Assembly (NCBI GenBank): GCA_002320245.1
Contig: DCKD01000019.1
Location: 25,039-72,587, forward strand
DNA from: Lachnospiraceae bacterium UBA1683
GTDB taxonomy: Bacteria; Bacillota; Clostridia; Lachnospirales; Lachnospiraceae
Direction of reading: 5' to 3'
Length of the DNA stretch: 47,549 bases
Part shown: positions 33,926-42,130 of the stretch, piece by piece
Numbering within the stretch: position 1 is the first letter of the stretch
How the letters are laid out: every line of letters starts with the position of its first letter
Translations under genes and position numbers: made by a program
Notes under the pieces: model-generated
What the model was told of the DNA's origin: nothing
The model's input: the letters and a program-made list of their open reading frames with translations, nothing else
The model's database searches: none

Positions 33926-36001
33926 TCACTCTTCTGTTATCTCAGCCTCAACAGACACTTTCGCCTCCTGCGCGGGCTTCATTGAAATCCGTTCCTCTTT
34001 GGCAGAATCTTTGGTTCCTTCTTTTCCTTCCGGCTCCGGGATTCCTTTGACTTCACGGAATATCTTCATGAATTCTTTTCCGGTTATTGTTTCCTTTTCA
34101 ATCAGGAAGGCGGAAATTTTATCCAACGTCTCTCTGTTTTCTGTCAGAAGGCGTTTTGCCTCTTCGTAAGCTTTTTTCAGCATTCCCATGACTTCTGTAT
34201 CAATTTCTGCAGCCGTTGCCTCTCCGCAGTTCATAACCGGACGTCCGTCCAGATACCGGTGCTGTACAGATTCCAGTCCAATCAGCCCAAACTTTTTGGA
34301 CATACCGTACTGTGTAATCATAGCTCTTGCAATCTTTGTTGCCTGTTCGATATCATTGGATGCACCGGTTGTCACGGTATCGAATACGATTTCTTCTGCG
34401 GCACGTCCTGCCAGAGCCCCGACAAGCATTGCCTCCAGTTCTTTCTTCGTATTCAGGAACTTCTCCTCTTCCGGAGTCTGCATGACATAGCCAAGCGCGC
34501 CCATTGTTCTCGGTACAATGGTAATCTTCTGTACCGGCTCTGCATCCTTCTGCAGCGCACTTACAAGTGCATGGCCGACTTCATGGTAGGACACAATTCT
34601 GCGCTCTTCTTTACTCATAATCCGGTCTTTCTTTTCCTTACCGACAAGGACGACTTCCACAGCCTCGAACAAATCTTTCTGGCTGACAACCTGGCGTCCG
34701 TTCTTTACTGCATTAATTGCAGCTTCGTTAATCATATTGGCAAGGTCCGAGCCCACCGCACCGGAAGTCGCAAGCGCAATTGCTTCCAAATCTACTGTCT
34801 CATCCATCTTTACATCTTTGGAATGTACCTTCAGTGTCTCGATACGCCCCTTCAAATCCGGCTTGTCTACGATAATCCGCCGGTCAAAACGTCCCGGCCT
34901 CAACAGTGCCGGATCAAGAATCTCCGGACGGTTCGTCGCTGCCAGCAGCAAAAGTCCCTTGTTCGTATCAAATCCATCCATCTCGGCAAGCAACTGATTC
35001 AGTGTCTGCTCACGCTCGTCATTTCCGCCGCCCATCGCGGTATCTCTTGTCTTGCCAATTGCATCAATTTCATCGATGAAAACAATACATGGCGCCATCT
35101 GCTGTGCCTGCTTGAACAAATCACGCACACGGGAAGCTCCCACGCCAACGTACATCTCTACAAAGGCAGAACCGGAAAGCGAGAAGAATGGTACCTTCGC
35201 CTCTCCCGCAACGGCCTTTGCCAATAATGTCTTACCGGTTCCCGGAGGTCCCACAAGCAATGCTCCTTTCGGAAGTTTCGCTCCGATTCCGGTATATTTT
35301 CCCGGGTTATGCAGGAAATCCACCACTTCCTGCAGCGATTCCTTCGCCTCGTCCTGTCCGGCAACGTCCTGAAATGTCACGCCGGTTTCCCTTTCCACAT
35401 AGACTTTCGCATTGCTCTTGCCTATTCCCATCATGCCGCCGCCCTTTGTCATGCGTTTCATAAGGAAATTAAACAGAATCATCAGTAATATAAGAGGCAG
35501 AATCACTGTCACAAACAACTCAAACATCATTGATGACAATGTGTCGGGAATCTCCTGCCCGTAATCAACGCCAGCCTCATATAATCTGTCGGAAAGACCG
35601 TCATCATTTACAACGCCTGTATAATAATCCGGCTCCCTTTCCTTCTCCCCGTCTGCCTGCCCGGCCGCCTTTTCCATTTGCTCCGTCAAGTCATCTACCA
35701 GATTCTCATTCGCGTCTGCTGTCCCCGTGCTGTCCGATGCAGCATCTTCCGAAGACTTTTCGGCATCCGCCCCATCCTTCATCGTGATGTAAATCCGGGA
35801 TGAACCAATCGTTACTTTCTCAACTTTCCCGTCATCAACCATTTTTAAAAATTTATTATAACTGATTTCCTGCGGGTTCTTATCCTGCATCAGCGAATAG
35901 AGTCCCATAACAATAAAAACAGCCAGCAGTGTCGTTATGAGGACAATGCCCCATCCCTGCCGGTTATTCTTGGGATTGTTGTTATTATTTTTATTTTCCA
36001 T
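33926..36001 (-). CDS. ftsH: ATP-dependent zinc metalloprotease FtsH
   Basis: Membrane-anchored AAA+ protease degrading membrane and short-lived cytosolic proteins. The 691-aa product has TM1 (18-37), an extracytoplasmic segment (38-158), TM2 (about 160-182), Walker A GPPGTGKT (251-258), Walker B VFIDEID (307-313), a second-region-of-homology arginine stretch (LLRPGRFDR) and the zinc site HEVGH (473-477). The outer segment contains an acidic, low-complexity insertion (about 78-125). The frame extends to 36061, but AGGAGG before the ATG at 36001 fixes the start. It has its own promoter and terminator and is divergent from the DUF1846 gene. Confidence 0.97.
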   Translation of the reverse strand: MENKNNNNNPKNNRQGWGIVLITTLLAVFIVMGLYSLMQDKNPQEISYNKFLKMVDDGKVEKVTIGSSRIYITMKDGADAEKSSEDAASDSTGTADANENLVDDLTEQMEKAAGQADGEKEREPDYYTGVVNDDGLSDRLYEAGVDYGQEIPDTLSSMMFELFVTVILPLILLMILFNFLMKRMTKGGGMMGIGKSNAKVYVERETGVTFQDVAGQDEAKESLQEVVDFLHNPGKYTGIGAKLPKGALLVGPPGTGKTLLAKAVAGEAKVPFFSLSGSAFVEMYVGVGASRVRDLFKQAQQMAPCIVFIDEIDAIGKTRDTAMGGGNDEREQTLNQLLAEMDGFDTNKGLLLLAATNRPEILDPALLRPGRFDRRIIVDKPDLKGRIETLKVHSKDVKMDETVDLEAIALATSGAVGSDLANMINEAAINAVKNGRQVVSQKDLFEAVEVVLVGKEKKDRIMSKEERRIVSYHEVGHALVSALQKDAEPVQKITIVPRTMGALGYVMQTPEEEKFLNTKKELEAMLVGALAGRAAEEIVFDTVTTGASNDIEQATKIARAMITQYGMSKKFGLIGLESVQHRYLDGRPVMNCGEATAAEIDTEVMGMLKKAYEEAKRLLTENRETLDKISAFLIEKETITGKEFMKIFREVKGIPEPEGKEGTKDSAKEERISMKPAQEAKVSVEAEITEE

Positions 36002-36029
36002 TCTGTTCCTCCTAAAATCCACTATTACC

Positions 36030-36058
36030 ATTATAAATTCAGCGTCTCCATAAATCAA
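36030..36058 (-). promoter_or_regulatory. ftsH promoter
   Basis: On the minus strand TTGATT (36058-36053), 17 bases, TATAAT (36035-36030), followed 28 bases later by the start codon. This is one of the best sigma-A matches in the window. Confidence 0.75.
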
Positions 36059-36077
36059 CAAAAAAATAGTGAAAATA

Positions 36078-36107
36078 TTGTAAACATAGGGCTTGTTATA
36101 GTATACT
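36078..36107 (+). promoter_or_regulatory. Promoter of the DUF1846 gene
   Basis: TTGTAA (36078-36083), 18 bases, TATACT (36102-36107), 37 bases before the ATG. It is back to back with the ftsH promoter; their -35 boxes are about 20 bases apart. Confidence 0.65.
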
Positions 36108-36144
36108 GAGTGAGTAAAATGTCATACACTAAAGAGAGGTAAAA

Positions 36145-37623
36145 ATGAAAACAGGTTTTGATAACAAAAAATATTTAAAAATGCAGTCCGAACACATCCA
36201 GCATCGAATCGACCAATTCGACCACAAGCTCTATCTTGAGTTCGGAGGGAAACTATTTGACGATTACCACGCATCTCGGGTTCTTCCGGGATTCGAACCA
36301 GACAGCAAGCTGCAAATGCTCAAGCAACTCAGCGCACAGGCAGAAATCATCATTGTCATCAGTGCCAAAGATATTGAGAAAAATAAAGTCCGCGGTGACT
36401 TGGGGATTACCTACGACTCAGACGTTCTCCGTCTGATGGACTCCTTCCATGACAACGGGCTCTATGTTGGCAGTGTCGTAATTACACAATATTCAGGGCA
36501 GGAAAGCGCCCTGATGTTCAAGCACCGTCTGGAGAACTTAAACATCAAAGTATATCTTCATTATAATATACCGGGATACCCATCCAACATCCCGCTCATT
36601 GTCAGCGATGAGGGATATGGTAAAAATGATTACATCGAGACAAGCAGACCGCTCGTCATTATCACCGCCCCCGGTCCGGGCAGCGGAAAGATGGCAACCT
36701 GCCTTTCCCAGTTGTATCACGAACACAAGAGGGGCATCCATGCAGGTTATGCCAAATTTGAGACGTTTCCAATCTGGAATCTGCCGCTGAATCATCCGGT
36801 GAACCTCGCCTACGAGGCAGCCACGGCTGATTTGAATGACATCAACATGATTGACCCATATCATCTGGAGGCGTATGGGAAAACGACAGTCAACTATAAC
36901 CGTGATGTAGAAATCTTCCCGGTACTCAACACGATTTTTGAGAAGATTTACGGGAAAAGCCCTTACAAATCTCCAACCGACATGGGTGTCAACATGGCTG
37001 GAAACTGTATCTGTGACGATGAAGTATGCAAGGAGGCTTCCCGGCAGGAAATCATCCGCCGCTACTACGAATCCCTGAACGCAATTCTAAAGGGGACCGG
37101 CTCTGAGGAGACCGCTCAGAAACTGGAGCTTCTGATGAATCAGTCCGGTGTCACGATTCAGGACCGGACGGTGGTTTCCGCCGCACTTGCACGCGCAAAA
37201 GAAACCAACGCCCCTGCCGCTGCACTGGAACTGCCGGACGGGCAGCTTATAACCGGAAAGACAACCAAACTGCTGGGCGCCTCCGCGGCACTTTTACTGA
37301 ATGCCCTGAAAGAACTTGCCGGATTGGAGCACAAACTCAAGATTATATCCCCTGAGTCCATTGAGCCAATCCAGAAACTGAAAGTAGACTATCTCAAGAG
37401 CGTAAACCCGCGGCTCCACACAGACGAGGTACTGATTGCACTTTCCGCGAGCGCCGCACGAAACGAAACCGCCGCACTCGCTTTAAGACAGCTTCCGAAA
37501 CTCCGCGGATGTCAGGCTCATACCTCGGTGATGCTATCCGATGTGGATATCAAGATTTTCAAAAAGCTTGGGGTTCAGCTTACCTGTGAATCAGACTACG
37601 AAAACGGCCATGTTTACCACTAA
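36145..37623 (+). CDS. DUF1846 family protein
   Basis: A 492-aa soluble protein matching the DUF1846 family (start MKTGFDNKKYLKMQSEHI, GKLFDDYHASRVLPGF). Such proteins are widespread in Firmicutes; structures exist, but I know of no established reaction. A glycine-rich stretch APGPGSGKMATCLSQLYHEH (about 172-191) resembles a nucleotide-binding loop without being a classical Walker A, and CICDDEVCKEASRQE adds three cysteines. AGAGAGG precedes the ATG. It is transcribed alone, divergent from ftsH and 159 bases ahead of pyrG, with no clear terminator. No function is assigned. Confidence 0.9.
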   Translation: MKTGFDNKKYLKMQSEHIQHRIDQFDHKLYLEFGGKLFDDYHASRVLPGFEPDSKLQMLKQLSAQAEIIIVISAKDIEKNKVRGDLGITYDSDVLRLMDSFHDNGLYVGSVVITQYSGQESALMFKHRLENLNIKVYLHYNIPGYPSNIPLIVSDEGYGKNDYIETSRPLVIITAPGPGSGKMATCLSQLYHEHKRGIHAGYAKFETFPIWNLPLNHPVNLAYEAATADLNDINMIDPYHLEAYGKTTVNYNRDVEIFPVLNTIFEKIYGKSPYKSPTDMGVNMAGNCICDDEVCKEASRQEIIRRYYESLNAILKGTGSEETAQKLELLMNQSGVTIQDRTVVSAALARAKETNAPAAALELPDGQLITGKTTKLLGASAALLLNALKELAGLEHKLKIISPESIEPIQKLKVDYLKSVNPRLHTDEVLIALSASAARNETAALALRQLPKLRGCQAHTSVMLSDVDIKIFKKLGVQLTCESDYENGHVYH

Positions 37624-37694
37624 AATATTTTTCAAAAAAATACTGTATTTTTTCAAAAAATGGGTGTATACTTTTTAAGTATTTTTTATGAGAA

Positions 37695-37703
37695 TGCTAT
37701 AAA
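37695..37703 (+). promoter_or_regulatory. Candidate pyrG promoter (extended -10)
   Basis: TGCTATAAA gives an extended -10 about 80 bases before the ATG. TATACT at 37667-37672 is an alternative. The upstream sequence is very AT-rich and contains a direct repeat of TATTTTT(T)CAAAAAA. Confidence 0.4.
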
Positions 37704-37716
37704 AAGAAACATTAGC

Positions 37717-37756
37717 AGTACCCCGAATATAGCAGAAACTTATTATTCGGTGTACT
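37717..37756 (+). promoter_or_regulatory. Hairpin in the pyrG leader, possible attenuator
   Basis: AGTACCCCGAATA (37717-37729) pairs with TATTCGGTGTACT (37744-37756) at 12 of 13 positions with a 14-base loop. Eight bases later comes TTTT (37764-37767), then the ribosome binding site. The short, distant T-run makes it a weak terminator at best. Confidence 0.4.
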
Positions 37757-37782
37757 AGAGAGATTTTACAGAGGAGGATACT

Positions 37783-39390
37783 ATGGCAGTAAAATATGTA
37801 TTTGTCACCGGAGGAGTTGTATCTGGTCTTGGAAAAGGAATCACTGCTGCATCGCTTGGCCGTTTGCTGAAGGCACGAGGATATACCGTTACGATGCAGA
37901 AGTTTGACCCATACATTAATATAGATCCGGGAACAATGAATCCTGTACAGCATGGCGAAGTATTTGTAACAGACGACGGAGCAGAAACAGATTTGGATTT
38001 GGGACACTATGAGCGTTTCATTGATGAGAGCCTCACACGCAATTCCAATGTCACAACAGGAAAGATTTACTGGTCTGTACTCCAAAAAGAACGCCGTGGT
38101 GATTTCGGCGGAGGTACCGTTCAGGTCATCCCTCATATCACAAACGAAATCAAAAGCAGATTTTACCGCAATCCTGCCGCTGAAAATACAGAGATTGCAA
38201 TTATCGAGGTCGGAGGAACTGTGGGCGATATCGAGAGCCAGCCTTTCCTTGAGTCCATTCGTCAGTTCCAGCATGAAAAAGGTCCGGAAAATGTAATCCT
38301 GATTCATGTAACACTGATTCCTTACCTGAGGGCATCTCAGGAAATGAAAACAAAACCGACACAGGCAAGTGTAAAGGAACTGCAGGGAATGGGAATTCAG
38401 CCGGACGTCATTGTATGCCGTTCCGAATACCCGCTTGACAATGGAATGAAGGACAAGATTTCTCTGTTCTGCAACATCCCTGCAAATCATGTGCTGCAGA
38501 ATCTGGATGTTGAATATTTATATGAAGCCCCGCTCGCGATGGAGAAAGAACACCTGGCACAGGTCGTATGCGAGTGTCTGCATCTGGACTGTCCGGAACC
38601 GGATTTGAAAGACTGGACCGAGATGGTCGATAACCTGCGCCACCCGACACAGGAAGTGACGGTTGCCCTTGTCGGAAAATATATCCGGCTCCATGACGCT
38701 TATATCAGTGTCGTTGAAGCATTGAAACACGGCGGCATTTACAGCCACACAACGGTAAACATTAAATGGATAGATTCCGAGACTGTCACACCGGAAAATG
38801 TCTGCGAAGTTCTTGGCGATGTCAGCGGTATACTTGTACCCGGCGGGTTTGGCGACCGTGGAATAGACGGGAAAATCGAGGCAATCAAATATGCCCGGAC
38901 CCATAATGTACCATTCCTCGGGCTTTGTCTCGGAATGCAGCTTTCTCTTGTTGAATTTGCAAGAGATGTCGTCGGGTACAATGATGCACACAGCATGGAG
39001 TTAAATCCGAATACCACCCACCCGGTTATCCATATCATGCCGGATCAGATTGGTATTGAAGATATCGGTGGTACACTGAGGCTTGGTTCTTATCCATGTG
39101 TATTGAAAGAAAATTCCAGGGCATATAAGATGTACGGCACGAAAGAGATTCACGAGCGCCATCGCCATCGTTATGAGGTAAACAACGATTACCGTGAAGT
39201 GCTCGAAAAGAACGGAATGATGCTTTCCGGACTTTCACCGGACGGGCGTATCGTAGAAATGATCGAGATTCCGGAACACCCTTGGTTTGTTGCTACACAG
39301 GCTCATCCAGAGCTGAAATCCAGACCAAACAGACCGCATCCGCTGTTCAAGGGATTTGTCGAGGCTGCTTTGAAACATGCAGGAAAATAG
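37783..39390 (+). CDS. pyrG: CTP synthase
   Basis: Aminates UTP to CTP using glutamine and ATP. The 535-aa product has the N-terminal amidoligase domain with P-loop GGVVSGLGKG (10-19) and the C-terminal class I glutaminase domain with nucleophile C382 in GLCLGMQ and the triad partners H508 and E510 (HPE). GAGGAGG lies before the ATG. It has a structured leader but no GGG-starting transcript, so the known Bacillus CTP-sensing attenuation is not evident. It is monocistronic, ending in a 15-bp terminator that overlaps the convergent PAP2 gene. Confidence 0.98.
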   Translation: MAVKYVFVTGGVVSGLGKGITAASLGRLLKARGYTVTMQKFDPYINIDPGTMNPVQHGEVFVTDDGAETDLDLGHYERFIDESLTRNSNVTTGKIYWSVLQKERRGDFGGGTVQVIPHITNEIKSRFYRNPAAENTEIAIIEVGGTVGDIESQPFLESIRQFQHEKGPENVILIHVTLIPYLRASQEMKTKPTQASVKELQGMGIQPDVIVCRSEYPLDNGMKDKISLFCNIPANHVLQNLDVEYLYEAPLAMEKEHLAQVVCECLHLDCPEPDLKDWTEMVDNLRHPTQEVTVALVGKYIRLHDAYISVVEALKHGGIYSHTTVNIKWIDSETVTPENVCEVLGDVSGILVPGGFGDRGIDGKIEAIKYARTHNVPFLGLCLGMQLSLVEFARDVVGYNDAHSMELNPNTTHPVIHIMPDQIGIEDIGGTLRLGSYPCVLKENSRAYKMYGTKEIHERHRHRYEVNNDYREVLEKNGMMLSGLSPDGRIVEMIEIPEHPWFVATQAHPELKSRPNRPHPLFKGFVEAALKHAGK

Positions 39391-39408
39391 AAAATCGTAC
39401 CATAAAAA

Positions 39409-39450
39409 CAGGAGACTGTGCATTTCAATCATGCACAGTCTCCTGCTTTT
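39409..39450 (+). terminator. Terminator of pyrG, overlapping the PAP2 coding end
   Basis: A perfect 15-bp stem (39409-39423 with 39431-39445) plus CTTTT. The stop codon of the convergent PAP2 gene lies at 39431-39429, at the base of the loop, so the right arm codes for its last residues. Confidence 0.9.
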
Positions 39451-39953
39451 ACTGCTGCCCATCCGGAAAAGATACCGATGAGACTTCCTGCCAGCACATC
39501 ACTCGGATAATGTACGCCGACATACACGCGCGATAACGCAATAAGTACTGCTAACACTACCGCACAAATCCCATATTTTCTCGGCATCATTTTATAAATC
39601 ACCGTTGCCGATGCAAAGGAGGCACAGGAATGGCCGGACGGAAAGGAAAAATCACTCTGCGGCTTAATGATAAGCCGCAGTCCGTCAATCACCTCATATG
39701 GCCGGAGCCTTGCCACCAGATTCTTCAGCACCACATTCGTAACCAGCGCACCGATGACAAGTGCAAGCAAGGAAACACATCCTATTTTTCTTGTTTTCTT
39801 AAAACACAACAGTATAATGGATAATGCAATCCAGAACCATCCTGCATTTCCCAATTTTGTAATCGTTGTCCAGAATCCGTCCATCCAATCCTGGCGGATA
39901 TAATCCTGAATAAACAATAAGATGTTTCCATCCAGTTCCAATAATTGCTGCAT
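39429..39953 (-). CDS. PAP2 superfamily membrane phosphatase
   Basis: A 174-aa membrane protein with five or six hydrophobic segments and the complete three-part phosphatase signature: K77-x6-R84-P85, PSGH (105-108) and S141-R-x5-H148-x3-D152. Relatives dephosphorylate undecaprenyl pyrophosphate (BcrC-like), phosphatidylglycerol phosphate or other lipid phosphates. The size and motif set fit an undecaprenyl pyrophosphate phosphatase, but the substrate is inferred. GAGG lies about 11 bases before the ATG. Its 3' end shares sequence with the pyrG terminator. Confidence 0.88.
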   Translation of the reverse strand: MQQLLELDGNILLFIQDYIRQDWMDGFWTTITKLGNAGWFWIALSIILLCFKKTRKIGCVSLLALVIGALVTNVVLKNLVARLRPYEVIDGLRLIIKPQSDFSFPSGHSCASFASATVIYKMMPRKYGICAVVLAVLIALSRVYVGVHYPSDVLAGSLIGIFSGWAAVKAGDCA

Positions 39954-40011
39954 ATTACAGAATCCTCTTATCTACTATTTTTCTTCACATTTCTATGCAT
40001 CTTTGCCGCTC

Positions 40012-41283
40012 TTACTTAATCAGTTTTTTTCCGATATCAAAACAGTCAAATGTCGCGAAATAGTCATTCGGCGCCTCAGCACGGCGAATCAACTGTACAC
40101 TCCCGTCTTCCTTCAGCAGGAGTTCCGCGGATTTCAATTTTCCGTTATAGTTATAGCCCATGGAAAATCCGTGTGCACCTGTATCATGAATCACGAGGTA
40201 ATCCCCCATATCAATCTTCGGCAGCATACGGTCAATTGCAAATTTATCATTGTTTTCACAAAGAGAACCTGTCACATCATACTTGTGGTCGCACGGTGCG
40301 TCTTCCTTGCCGCTTACAGTAATGTGATGGTATGCTCCGTACATTGCAGGGCGCATCAGGTTGACTGCACAGGCATCCACGCCAATGTACTCTTTGTGTG
40401 TATGTTTCTCATGGATTGCTGTTGTAACAAGGCATCCATAAGGTCCTAATATGTAACGGCCGAGCTCTGTGTAGATAGCCACGTCGCCCATGCCTGCCGG
40501 TACAAGCACTTCCTCATATACACGGCGCACACCCTCTCCGATTGCATGGATATCATTTGGCTCCTGATCCGGCCGGTATGGGATGCCGATTCCGCCTGAC
40601 AGGTTGATAAATGTAATATGTGCACCCGTCTCCTTCCGCAGTTTTACTGCCTCCTCAAAAAGTACCTTCGCCAGCATCGGATAGTAATCATTCGTGACTG
40701 TATTACTTGCCAGGAATGCATGGATTCCGAATTCTTTTGCCCCTTTGGATTTCAAAGTCCTGAATGCTTCATACATCTGTGGAGTGGTCATGCCGTACTT
40801 TGCATCCCCCGGATTGTCCATGATATCATTACTGATTTTAAACAGTCCGCCCGGATTGTAACGGCAACTGATTCTCTCCGGAATATGTCCGATGGTTTCC
40901 TCAAGGAATTCAATATGTGTAATATCATCCAGATTAATGGTTGCCCCCAGTCTGTCAGCCAGCTTGAATTCATCCGCCGGTGTGTCGTTGGATGAAAACA
41001 TAATATCCTGCCCGACTGCTCCGACTGCCTCCGATATCATCAGCTCCGTGTAAGAAGAGCAGTCGCAGCCACATCCATATTCCCGCAAAATCTGTATCAG
41101 GAACGGATTCGGTGTCGCTTTTACCGCAAAATACTCTTTATATCCCGGATTCCATGCAAATGCTTCCTTCAATGCTTTTACATTTTCACGGATTCCTTTT
41201 TCATCATACAAATGAAATGGTGTCGGATAGGTTTTTGTAATCTCATCCAACTGCTCTTTTGTTACGAATGGTTTCTTATTCAT
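40012..41283 (-). CDS. lysA: Diaminopimelate decarboxylase
   Basis: Last step of lysine synthesis, decarboxylating meso-diaminopimelate with PLP. The 423-aa product is a fold III decarboxylase: K55 in YFAVKATPNP binds PLP, LSGGIGIPY and ELGRYILGPYG form the phosphate and substrate region, and CENNDKFA holds the conserved Cys of the second active-site half. Related carboxynorspermidine decarboxylases cannot be fully excluded. AAGGAG lies ten bases before the ATG. The start overlaps the end of the TrmB-like gene by eight bases, so the two are translationally coupled. Confidence 0.88.
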   Translation of the reverse strand: MNKKPFVTKEQLDEITKTYPTPFHLYDEKGIRENVKALKEAFAWNPGYKEYFAVKATPNPFLIQILREYGCGCDCSSYTELMISEAVGAVGQDIMFSSNDTPADEFKLADRLGATINLDDITHIEFLEETIGHIPERISCRYNPGGLFKISNDIMDNPGDAKYGMTTPQMYEAFRTLKSKGAKEFGIHAFLASNTVTNDYYPMLAKVLFEEAVKLRKETGAHITFINLSGGIGIPYRPDQEPNDIHAIGEGVRRVYEEVLVPAGMGDVAIYTELGRYILGPYGCLVTTAIHEKHTHKEYIGVDACAVNLMRPAMYGAYHHITVSGKEDAPCDHKYDVTGSLCENNDKFAIDRMLPKIDMGDYLVIHDTGAHGFSMGYNYNGKLKSAELLLKEDGSVQLIRRAEAPNDYFATFDCFDIGKKLIK

Positions 41284-41992
41284 CCTTTTTGTTCTCCTTG
41301 CTTATTTTCATTAATTTTATCTCATTTGCCAGTGCGTTTTTATACAGCATGACAAAATTTTTCTTTCCCGAATACAGACAGGTATTCATACTTCCCCTTC
41401 CGTACTCTCCGGTCAGCACATGTCTGGAGTCCGTAATAATACCAATCTGTTTTTCCTTTGGCTCACCGACATATACCTGTCCCCCCTTGAACGGAAATGC
41501 CCCGTCCGTCAGAATCACGACTTTTTTCTTCTGGCGCTGAAGAAATTCCAAATCCCCCCGGAACTCATCCAGACACACAAGCGGACAGGAAATATAAACG
41601 CGCTCCTCTGTCTCCCTCAGCAGATTGTGTATCTTATCCTCAATGTTCATCTCGCCCTCAATGGTAATATATCCCTCTTCTTCCACATGCTTATCGGGCA
41701 GATTTTCCAGCATCCAATCACGCTCTTCCTGCATTCGCCGGATACAGTTCCCGCAAAACTCTTCCAGCCCGACCGGAATATATTTTTTTGCGTTTTCTTC
41801 CAACACATAAGCCGCTCCTTTTTCCGTCAATGCAGCAAGCGCACTGTACGCATTTGACCGGGAAATTCCGGTTAACTTTGCAATCTCATATCCGGTCTGT
41901 TTTCCATCCGTCAGAAGCCTCTGGTACACAAGTGCCTCCTGTCTCGTCAGACCGAAATGAATCAGATATTCTATAAACTGCCGCTCATCCAT
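41276..41992 (-). CDS. TrmB-family transcriptional regulator
   Basis: A 238-aa regulator with an N-terminal winged helix (about 8-75: FGLTRQEALVYQRLL, then GISRSNAYSALAAL as recognition helix) and a C-terminal effector-binding domain of the PLD-like TrmB type (about 105-230: EERVYISCP, GGQVYVGEPKEK). TrmB proteins are best known from archaea, where they sense sugars; here the partner gene is lysA. GAGGG precedes the ATG. It is the first gene of the pair, with a promoter whose start site overlaps a palindrome, so autoregulation and control of lysA are likely. Confidence 0.85.
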   Translation of the reverse strand: MDERQFIEYLIHFGLTRQEALVYQRLLTDGKQTGYEIAKLTGISRSNAYSALAALTEKGAAYVLEENAKKYIPVGLEEFCGNCIRRMQEERDWMLENLPDKHVEEEGYITIEGEMNIEDKIHNLLRETEERVYISCPLVCLDEFRGDLEFLQRQKKKVVILTDGAFPFKGGQVYVGEPKEKQIGIITDSRHVLTGEYGRGSMNTCLYSGKKNFVMLYKNALANEIKLMKISKENKKDE

Positions 41993-42030
41993 ACCTATCC
42001 CTCTTTTTAATGCTCAGCACACTAGTAGTT

Positions 42031-42071
42031 CTGTACAGGAACACCATATAACATTTCTTTGAAAATGTCAA
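42031..42071 (-). promoter_or_regulatory. Promoter and palindromic operator candidate of the TrmB-lysA operon
   Basis: On the minus strand TTGACA (42071-42066), 15 bases, TATATG (42050-42045) with TGT in front, an extended -10. The 8-base palindrome CTGTACAG (42031-42038), flanked by GTT and GAAC, falls on the expected start of transcription. Confidence 0.5.
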
Positions 42072-42073
42072 GA

Positions 42074-42105
42074 GGATGTCTCCTGCTTTTTTGCAGAAAA
42101 CATCC
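42074..42105 (-). terminator. Terminator-like hairpin after thiD
   Basis: A 13-position stem with G-U pairs (42074-42086 with 42093-42105) and an A6 loop on the minus strand. It is followed by TCTTGACATTTTC, so the terminator runs straight into the -35 box of the next promoter. Confidence 0.6.
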
Positions 42106-42130
42106 CCCTGATTAGAAATTCGTCTTTCAT

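Noticed and set aside
41993..42130. A lysine riboswitch in front of the TrmB-lysA operon
   Set aside because: The region is only 138 bases, contains the thiD terminator and a promoter, and has none of the long conserved L-box helices.
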